DNA of 64,000 nucleotides. Origin: Rosa chinensis (Eukaryota > Streptophyta > Magnoliopsida > Rosales > Rosaceae). Below are positions 57,901 to 64,000 of the stretch, in pieces (the stretch's first letter is position 1; each line of letters begins with the position of its first letter). The notes under the pieces are model-generated. The model ran no database searches. It had not been told where the DNA came from and worked only from the letters and a program-made list of their open reading frames with translations. The DNA lies in NCBI RefSeq assembly GCF_002994745.2, contig NC_037088.1, forward strand, positions 47,360,911-47,424,910, given 5' to 3'. The position numbers and the translations under genes are program-made.

Positions 57901-59038
57901 GTTTATAAATTGAAGAAGGCACTCTATGGACTGAAACAAGCACCCAGAGCTTGGTACAGTCGTATAGAGTCCTATTTCTCTAGAGAGGGCTTTAACAAAT
58001 GTCCATATGAGCACACTTTATTCACAAAAATTGGAGATGGAGGTAAGGTGCTTCTTGTGTGTTTGTATGTGGACGATTTGATCTTTACAGGTAATGATGA
58101 GGCCATGTTTGCTGTATTTAAAAAATCCATGATGTCTGAGTTTGACATGACGGATATTGGGTTGATGCATTATTTTCTCGGGATTGAAGTCAAGCAATCA
58201 TCTGGTGGAATCTTTGTTACACAAAGAAAGTATGCTCAAGAAGTGTTGGAGAGGTTTCAGATGAAAGACTGCAACTCAGTTACTACCCCAACAGATCCAA
58301 CTATAAAGCTCAAGAAGGATTCAGAAGGAAAGAAGATTGATGCTACTCTGTTTAAATAGATTGTCGGGAGTTTGATGTACTTAACGACGACCAGACCGGA
58401 CATTATGTATGCAGTGAGTCTCATAAGCATGTACATGGAAAGTCCAACTGAACTGCATCTTTTTGCTGCTAAAAGGATTTTTCGGTACTTGAAGGGTACC
58501 ATTGATTTTGGTATGTGGTACAAAAGAGAGACTGAGGCAGGAATGTCTGTTGGTTTATATGGATTCACTGACAGCGATTATGTTGGTGACGTTGATGATA
58601 GGAAGAGCACTTCTGGGAATGTTTTCTTGTTGGGGTCAGGAGCTGTCTCATGGGGTAGTAAGAAACAACCACTTGTGACCTTGTCTACAACAGAAGCAGA
58701 ATTTGTAGCAGCAACTTCTGGTGCGTGACAAGCCATTTGGCTGAGAAAATTACTTGGGGTGTTAGGTAACAATCAGCAAGGTCCAACTGATATCTATTGT
58801 GATAATGTTTCTGCCATCAAACTTTCAAAAAATCCAGTTTTGCATGGGATCGAGGAGCAAACACATAGATGTGAGGTATCATTTCCTACGTGATCTCTGC
58901 AAGGATGGTGTTATTAATGTTATCTATTGCAAGAGTGAGGATCAGATTGCAGATATAATGACAAAACCTCTCAAGATAGCTGTGTTTGAGAAGCTTCGAA
59001 GTCTGCTCGGAGTTTGTTCAAGAAAGGAGGCTGGTTGA
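54994..59038 (+). pseudogene. Copia gag-pol polyprotein, broken
   Basis: Gag starts at the ATG at 54994 (MASDNNNYVQPAIPRFDG). A frameshift follows near 55360 and another near 55730. Then come the zinc knuckle CFNCHRYGHYRSEC, the protease motif YLDSGCSNHMC, and integrase with D, D and E in HSDICGP, LQTDRGGEF and NGVSERKNHT. A stop and shift occur near 56980. After the integrase end there is a TAG near 57571, the reverse transcriptase (KARLVAKGYKQ, LYVDDLIFTGND), a TAG near 58357, RNase H ([21 protein letters not shown]), a TGA near 58726 and a last shift near 58850. All domains of an autonomous Copia element are present in the usual order, but this copy can no longer make the polyprotein. Confidence 0.92.
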
Positions 59039-59116
59039 GATGATGAAAAGCTGGGTTGTTGGAGTTTCCTCTACTGTAAACTGATGTTTGTAGGACATTC
59101 AGTTTAAGGGAGGGAA

Positions 59117-59416
59117 TGTTGGAACTTGGTTGTTATTTTCTGCTTTGAATAAGTTGTTTTTCTAGTTTGAATAAGTCGTGGATGCAGGTCCTATTCATTT
59201 GGGATTTCCTGCTACTGACCAAGTCTTTAGGAGTCCTAGAAGTTTAAATTGTTCAGTTGTAGTGGATAAGTTTGTTGCTGTTTTATCTCCTTAGTTTGAG
59301 TCAAAGTGGTTCGTGTGGACTACTATATATGTAACTGGAAGATATTCAATGAAGATAAGAAGTTTCAGTCATATTATTCATTCATTGTTCTGAAACTTTT
59401 CCCAGATATTTCAACA
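59117..59416 (+). repeat. 3' LTR of the unit 3 Copia
   Basis: 300 bases, preceded by the polypurine tract. It is nearly the same as 54623-54922. Confidence 0.93.
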
Positions 59417-59728
59417 TTTGAGTGGAGCAAAGCCTAGCAATGCCGTAGTTGAGCTTTAATAACACCATTCGAGATTGAGACAAAAGATTGATCTCTTTAG
59501 AAAATATTCTAACGAGTTCGAATACCTTGATGTCAAACTTGACTAAACCCCATTGACTTCGTTTAAATACGAGTTTTGGCGCGTAAGGGTAGTTTCGGCC
59601 ATATATATTAAAACAGGGAGAGACAAAACCTTCTTCCCCTTCGCTAAGCTTTACATTATCAAATTCCACTGCAATGCTAAAATGGTGAAGCATTTCTGGG
59701 AATTATAACATGAAACATACAGACCCAG

Positions 59729-59971
59729 ATGGCGAAAGAGACTATATATGTGCTTGCTATGGGTTCAATTGAGCTGAAGGGTTTCAATGTGCTAGAATTA
59801 GTGGTGGAGACCACAAGATTACATTTTCGGGAAATTTCCGGATTACAATCGGATAATTTTATCGTCACTGTGCTTGACCAATCTTTATGCACATCAAGTG
59901 TATGTGAAAAAGCCGCACTCATTTCAGCTATGAACACAAAACCACGTTTTGGGAGGCAAAAATTCAATTAA
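59729..59971. other. Conserved open segment, unit 3 copy
   Basis: Counterpart of 2041-2340. Both strands are open and the protein is not recognised in either. Confidence 0.2.
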
Positions 59972-60019
59972 TCAGTGGACGATATTGTGGACTTCGAAAA
60001 TTTGGTATGGGTCCAGATT

Positions 60020-61394
60020 CCAGAATTCATTTCCCCTTAAATCAAGTGCAGAGAGTCTTCCACTGTTTTTTAACGATAATTCGAGATCCCCAAAAAGATC
60101 GTTGTTGCTTAATCTCAACCATTGGAGTGATGGTAGTTTGGAACATATAGAGCTTAGAATTTTATCAGATAGATTGTTGTGTGAAAAGTCTATGATGGTC
60201 AAATCTTGTGAACCCATCCAGTCCCTAGGAATATTTCCGTATAAATAATTCCTTGAGAGATCAAGAAAAAAACCAGTAACTTCATTTTACTTGAGAAAGG
60301 GGGAATACTACCATTCATATTATTCCTCAAAAAACCTGGGACACTCAACTTTGACATCTCACTGCCAATGTTTAAGGGAATTGGTTAGGAAAATCTGTTG
60401 CTTGCTAAGCTTAGATTTATTAGATTTGGACAAAGTGGAGCTGTTGTTGTTCAAATACTAACTGTAGAGGAGAATTTATGGAGTTAGGAAGTTCTCCTCT
60501 CAATTGGTTGTCAGAGTTCCAACCACGTGAGGAGAGGTGAAATTCTCCAAAACCAATCGGGTAATGTATTTGAAATTCCAACATTTGTGAGTGTTATGTC
60601 TCCAAGGAAATTTTGAGTTCTGAGCCATGCTGGAAATGCAGGGCTCATAAGCTTGCAATCTGTGATAGTGAGAAATGCAAGATTGAAGGGAGGGAATCCA
60701 TTCATGATTGACATTGAAAACAACAGAGTTAGATGATTGGCATGATTGTTCAAAACTCACCAATTTAGTGAGTTTTTGGAAATGGCTTTCAGATATAAAA
60801 ACCTTCCCATGGACAACCCCTGAGAACCAAAGTACTCTAATTCTCTGAGTTGTCCAATACTTTCTAGAATAACTGAGTTATGCATGGGAAAGCTCCAGGT
60901 CCTCTAAATGCGACAAGTTTCGTATTGATGTTGGTGTTGAGAATACATCCCACATGAGAAAAATGAGACCTTACCTATGGGTTTATAAGGGTTTGGGCCA
61001 CTCCATCTATTGTCAATTGGTTTTGGATGCGAACCCCATATTACTTTATCATGGTATCAGAGCGGGTTAGCCACGTGCGCATGCCTAACGACCACACGTG
61101 CTCCACGTCACCCAAGTTGTCCACGTGTATGGCTTGAAAATTCACCACAGGTGTGGGGGCGTGTTGAGAATACATCCCACATGAGAAAAATTGGACCTTA
61201 CCTATGAGTTTATAAGGGTTTGGGCCACTCCATTCATTGCCAATTGCTTTTGGATGTGAACCACTTATTACTTTATCAGTTGGAAGTGGACTGGAGATTG
61301 AGTTAAAGGAAAGGTCCAAGGTCTGCAAATGAAAGATTTCCAATTGATGACGGAAGTGGGCCAGAGATCAATTAAGTTGTTGGAAAGCCGAAAA
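60020..61394 (-). pseudogene. RLP pseudogene E (middle LRRs)
   Basis: Minus-strand LRR pieces with the same order as RLP A and C: an LRR with ELNGT-like text lost, the NLAFLTITDCKLMSPAFPAW segment (60511-60753), later LRRs and the PSLQWLRLSNNDL repeat (59972-60217). Stops and shifts break the frame. The C-terminal membrane part is missing: the last LRR runs into non-LRR sequence near 60020. A TRIM element is inserted at 60935-61278, and a CACTA element cuts the gene at about 61395, so its N-terminal part, if it exists, is outside the window. Confidence 0.8.
60935..61278 (+). mobile_element. TRIM (miniature LTR retrotransposon)
   Basis: Two 117-base terminal repeats (60935-61051 and 61162-61278) start TGTTGAGAATACATCCC and end TTACTTTATCA. 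They flank only 110 bases. A perfect target duplication GTTGG lies on both sides. The primer-binding site TGGTATCAGAGC is directly after the first repeat (61052-61063) and a purine tract GGTGTGGGGGCG directly before the second. It has no coding capacity. It splits an LRR unit of RLP pseudogene E. Strand is set by the primer-binding site. Confidence 0.92.
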
Positions 61395-61424
61395 GCACTA
61401 CAAAAAATAATTCGATTGGCCACG

Positions 61425-61640
61425 GCGCAAGGCCGTCGCCAAAAGCCAAATTGCAGTCGCAAAAGACCAACGGCGACGGCAAAATTGCCGATGTCGTTGG
61501 TGGCATCGCCATTGCTATTTGTGACGGCAATTACGCCGTCGCATGAATTTTAGCCACGGTATTTACGCCGTCGCAAGGAAATTTTGCCGTAGCGAAAGGT
61601 CATTCGCGACGGGAACATTGCCGTTGCAAGGTGTGAATTA
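61425..61640. repeat. CACTA subterminal repeats (GACGGC/GCCGTC)
   Basis: Short motifs such as GCCGTCGC, GGCGACGGC, GTGACGGCAATTACG and GCGACGGGAA recur about every 15-30 bases in both orientations. In characterised En/Spm elements such motifs bind the TNPA-type protein. Confidence 0.7.
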
Positions 61641-62141
61641 TTTATAACAAAAAATCTGCCATGCAAATTGCATGCAATATTTTAAATTTTTATTTGGGCA
61701 AAAAAGAAATAAATACATTAGATTAATTTTCAATATCAATTTAATACATATTCACCAATATTCAAATACATGAAATTCACAAAGTTAAAATACATGTAGT
61801 GTTAAGACCAAATCCTCACCAACCTAATCTCTTCTGCAAATCCATTACCAGCAACCCAAAGAGCCTTGCAACGATTATGTATCTCAGCCTAATTCAGCTA
61901 GATGCCAATCTGTTGTGTTCCTAAGTACCAAATGAGTTCACCTTCCTCTTAAAAGAAATGAAGGTCAGGCTAGAAGCATAATTAATACATAAAGGTATGC
62001 CTAACTATTACAGCCTAGAAGTCATAATCTGTCGTTGGACTGTGACTGCTATTGAAGCTGTAAATGTGATTACATGTACAAGATCACCACTTTTGTGAAA
62101 AAATGTTCACTATGCACAAAGGGTTTAGCTCACAAACTCAC
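61641..62141. other. Inner CACTA sequence without a clear gene
   Basis: No exon is recognised. On the minus strand this is downstream of the aminopeptidase P exons and may serve as a 3' end of a chimeric transcript. Confidence 0.4.
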
Positions 62142-62307
62142 CTTTCTACTTCAGAAAGAATGGAGTCATATGGCTTGAAACTCGCATTCGCCAGGTGATC
62201 CTACACCTCATGCCTACTTTGGAAGTATCTACATATAACTTTGTTTTGTCGATCTCCACAATCAGATGTGCATACATAACAGGTGAATGTGGAATGTCAC
62301 TTCCTCT
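62142..62307 (-). pseudogene. Aminopeptidase P fragment, downstream exon
   Basis: A 166-base exon bounded by a CAG acceptor (62308-62310) and a GTGAGT donor (62136-62141). It reads RGSDIPHSPVMYAHLIVEID, KLYVDTSKV and, after a one-base shift, DHLANA and YDSILSEVER with a stop inside. This matches the conserved RGSDxPHSPVMYAYLIVE region of plant Xaa-Pro aminopeptidase P (APP1 type), a cytosolic metallopeptidase removing N-terminal residues before proline. The metal-binding domain is not present. Splice sites are kept although the frame is broken, which is expected for a captured genomic fragment. Confidence 0.85.
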
Positions 62308-62330
62308 CTGCAAAACAAACGACACATGTT

Positions 62331-62591
62331 CAAAAGATAAGTGAAGCACCCATTTTAAGAGAAGAAGTATTGCTCACAAGGAATAAGTAAAACAGAACCT
62401 ATTCAATTTACAAGACATAAGTAATCAGTCACCTTGTGCTTCATGTAACTGATTAGAATTGAAGAGGTAATTGAAATCCATATACAAAAGTAACCAATTC
62501 AAGAAGCCAATAAAAACAGTACAACTAAATGATGCAAACATGTAAAAAAGATAAGTGAAGCACCCATTTTAAGAGAAGAAGTATTGCTCAC
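62331..62591. repeat. Two direct repeats of about 50 bp in the intron
   Basis: AGATAAGTGAAGCACCCATT through AGTATTGCTCAC occurs at about 62334-62380 and again at 62547-62591. The second copy ends exactly at the splice donor of the upstream aminopeptidase P exon. Confidence 0.8.
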
Positions 62592-62711
62592 AGGGTCAAT
62601 GCCAACTCTCCCACCAGGGGCCAAAACATCATTCAGCCATTCAATAGTTGTAGGTACTCCGAGACTACTAGCTCACATGAGAATCCAACTAGATCTCAGC
62701 TGCTTTTCAGC
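62592..62711 (-). pseudogene. Aminopeptidase P fragment, upstream exon
   Basis: A 120-base exon between a TAG acceptor (62712-62714) and a GTGAGC donor (62586-62591). It reads AEKQL, then SSWILM, an in-frame stop, then LGVPTTIEWLNDVLAPGG and RVGIDP, the N-terminal domain of aminopeptidase P. It precedes the exon at 62142-62307 in the same orientation and order as in the real gene, but one or more exons normally between them are missing. Confidence 0.85.
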
Positions 62712-63373
62712 CTATATGATAAAGAGACAGCAATAAGAAAAGGAAAGGAAATTCAGAAAAGCTTCATATTTACATTCATATCCGATACTGAAGGGAAATA
62801 CAGCATATAAGGTAGCTACTATTAGGGACCATTTCATTACAGCTGTACTCAACACGCGTCTAGGAGACGTGGGAAAATATCTAAATAACTATTCTACTGG
62901 GCTGCTAAGCCAAAAGGAAGGGCAACTGAGATGTTGAATATGTTAAGGTCTGATGAATGGTGCTAACATTATATTTATGCATATTTCCATGAATATCAAA
63001 ATAGAAAGTAATATAGGTACTTAATGAAATTGTATTGACAGCCCGCATTGAAGAAATAGAGAGCTTAAAACCAAACATGAAAATGACAAATAAAAAGAGC
63101 AATGAACAAATACCAGAAAGAACATATAATAATCCAATATTCAAGAAAAAGAGAAGGAGAACGTACTAGGTATTATCTCTTATGTGAAACATCAAAAATT
63201 CAATGTTCAAAACTACATATAGCTACATATAAGACAAAACAATTCTTTTTTGTAGTATAGTTTAACATAAAAATTGAAGAGTAATATGCTCCTTGATACA
63301 GAAAAAGCAAACAGAGCTGAACAAAAGTATGATTAAAATGAATGTTATATATTCAATTAATTAAAAAATTTAC

Positions 63374-63748
63374 CTTCTGTAATCATATGTGCATTTTCAT
63401 TTGGAGCTGCAATAATATCTTGGCTGTTACTCTCTGATGCTTCAGCAGTTTCTGGATGAGATACTATAACTAGAAATCAAACAACATCAATTAATTGATT
63501 TGTCCAAACAAACATCATTCTTTTATTAAAACTATTTATATAGATCAACATTTTGAAAAGCATAAAATAGACCTACCTCTTTTCCATCTACATGATATAA
63601 TCTGATCAACACGATTACATGTAGTTCTTCTTGTAACAAAATCTTCACCATACGAAATTTGTTGAATTTTTTGTTCATTGTCATGATTTCCATCATCACA
63701 CTCTTCTAACAATCTTTTTGCTCCTCTCATTATAGTTTTTGGTGCCAT
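63374..63748 (-). CDS. Two-exon open frame of the CACTA element, function unknown
   Basis: Exon 63577-63748 starts at the ATG at 63748 (MAPKTIMRGAKRLLEECDDG) and ends at a GTAGGT donor. Exon 63374-63469 lies between a CTAG acceptor and a GTAAAT donor. Joined, the frame stays open (phase 1 on both sides) and gives about 89 residues with a basic start, a middle rich in Q and charged residues, and an acidic second exon (HPETAEASESNSQD). The continuation downstream is not found. It could be part of a TNPA-like regulatory protein, judging only from its place in a CACTA element; no domain is recognised. An acceptor-like site just before the ATG suggests another upstream exon. Confidence 0.45.
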
Positions 63749-64000
63749 CACTGCATTCAAATATATAATGTAGTTTAAATTTTAGATATTTATCCTTGGT
63801 AATAATAATCATAATCTGCAACTATCATCAACAAACACCAAACTTTCCCAGTTCACAACAATTATAATTATATATATACTTATGCTAGTGCTACGCCTGA
63901 AACAAAGTAGACAAAGAATTTTAGTAACTAATCATCAAGGGCTTGCAGGTACTCTTTCATTATTATGCCACTGCTATGCCTAAACTGAAATGGTTATCAA
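63749..64000. other. Right edge of the window
   Basis: A+T-rich sequence inside the CACTA element. No feature is recognised. Confidence 0.4.

Larger units (their letters stand above)
54623..59416 (+). mobile_element. Full-length but decayed Copia retrotransposon
   Basis: 4794 bases with two 300-base LTRs (54623-54922 and 59117-59416) that differ at about five positions by eye. The ends are TGTTGG and CAACA, with an imperfect target duplication TTTGT/TTTGA. A primer-binding site TGGTATCAGAGC, matching initiator methionine tRNA, lies at 54926-54937. A polypurine tract AAGGGAGGGAA precedes the 3' LTR (59106-59116). The element sits in the spacer of unit 3, which is uninterrupted in unit 1. The polyprotein has several stops and frameshifts. 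Confidence 0.93.
52078..61395. repeat. Tandem module, unit 3 (cut by a CACTA element)
   Basis: It starts with the same sequence as units 1 and 2 and carries the kiwellin-like fragment and the first RLP pseudogene. It is then interrupted at about 61395 by a DNA-transposon end. The rest of the unit is not visible in the window. Confidence 0.8.
61396..64000. mobile_element. CACTA (En/Spm-type) transposon, one end; continues past the window
   Basis: The sequence CACTACAAAAAATAA begins at 61396, in the middle of an LRR. The first 240 bases carry repeated GACGGC/GCCGTC motifs in both directions, typical of CACTA subterminal regions. Left-flank bases AAG could be half of a 3-base target duplication; the other end is outside the window. 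Inside are two aminopeptidase P exons and a small two-exon frame on the minus strand. No TNPD-type transposase is visible in the window. Confidence 0.75.

Noticed and set aside
59677..59967. Minus-strand frame of 96 codons in the conserved segment of unit 3
   Set aside because: The opposite strand is equally open and equally conserved in unit 1; no family is recognised, so no coding call is made.

Overview
This is plant nuclear DNA, almost certainly from a eudicot. The evidence is intron-rich A+T-rich genes with GT-AG splice sites, leucine-rich-repeat receptor-like proteins (RLPs) of the Cf/EIX/Ve type, plant Copia, Gypsy, LINE, TRIM and CACTA elements, and fragments of plant host genes. Rosaceae is my guess from the general look of the sequence; nothing in the window proves it. 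I see no rRNA, tRNA or CRISPR.

The window is built on a roughly 15-kb module repeated in tandem. Position 1 corresponds to 15188 and to 52078. In order, each module holds: an upstream region with a TATA box; a broken kiwellin-like (ripening-related) N-terminal fragment on +; a broken RLP on -; a spacer; a second RLP on -; and an unidentified multi-exon membrane-protein gene on -. Unit 1 (1-15187) is the least interrupted and holds the only intact host gene, the 878-residue RLP at 5713-8349. Unit 2 (15188-52077) was enlarged to about 37 kb by a non-autonomous Copia element (15796-18865), a short unknown insert (about 20405-20925), a very young Copia element with LTRs that look identical (22432-29000), a LINE (32667-33750), a small solo LTR (33765-33945) and a 9.2-kb insertion (about 42371-51541). 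Unit 3 (52078 onward) carries a solo LTR (52208-52958), a decayed full-length Copia (54623-59416) and a TRIM (60935-61278), and is cut at about 61395 by a CACTA transposon end that runs out of the window.

The 9.2-kb insertion is bounded by similar inverted, self-palindromic termini. It holds a 3.08-kb Gypsy solo LTR, the first coding exon of ribosomal protein L18a and an F-box/LRR gene fragment, so it looks like a Pack-type gene-capturing element. The CACTA element at the right edge carries two exons of aminopeptidase P, each damaged, beside a two-exon open frame of its own.

Functionally this is a disease-resistance-type RLP cluster that turned over by tandem duplication, deletion and transposon insertion. 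One receptor is intact, one is nearly full length with three lesions, and three are fragments. The kiwellin-like copies have lost coding capacity. Coordinates of exons and transposon ends were read by eye.
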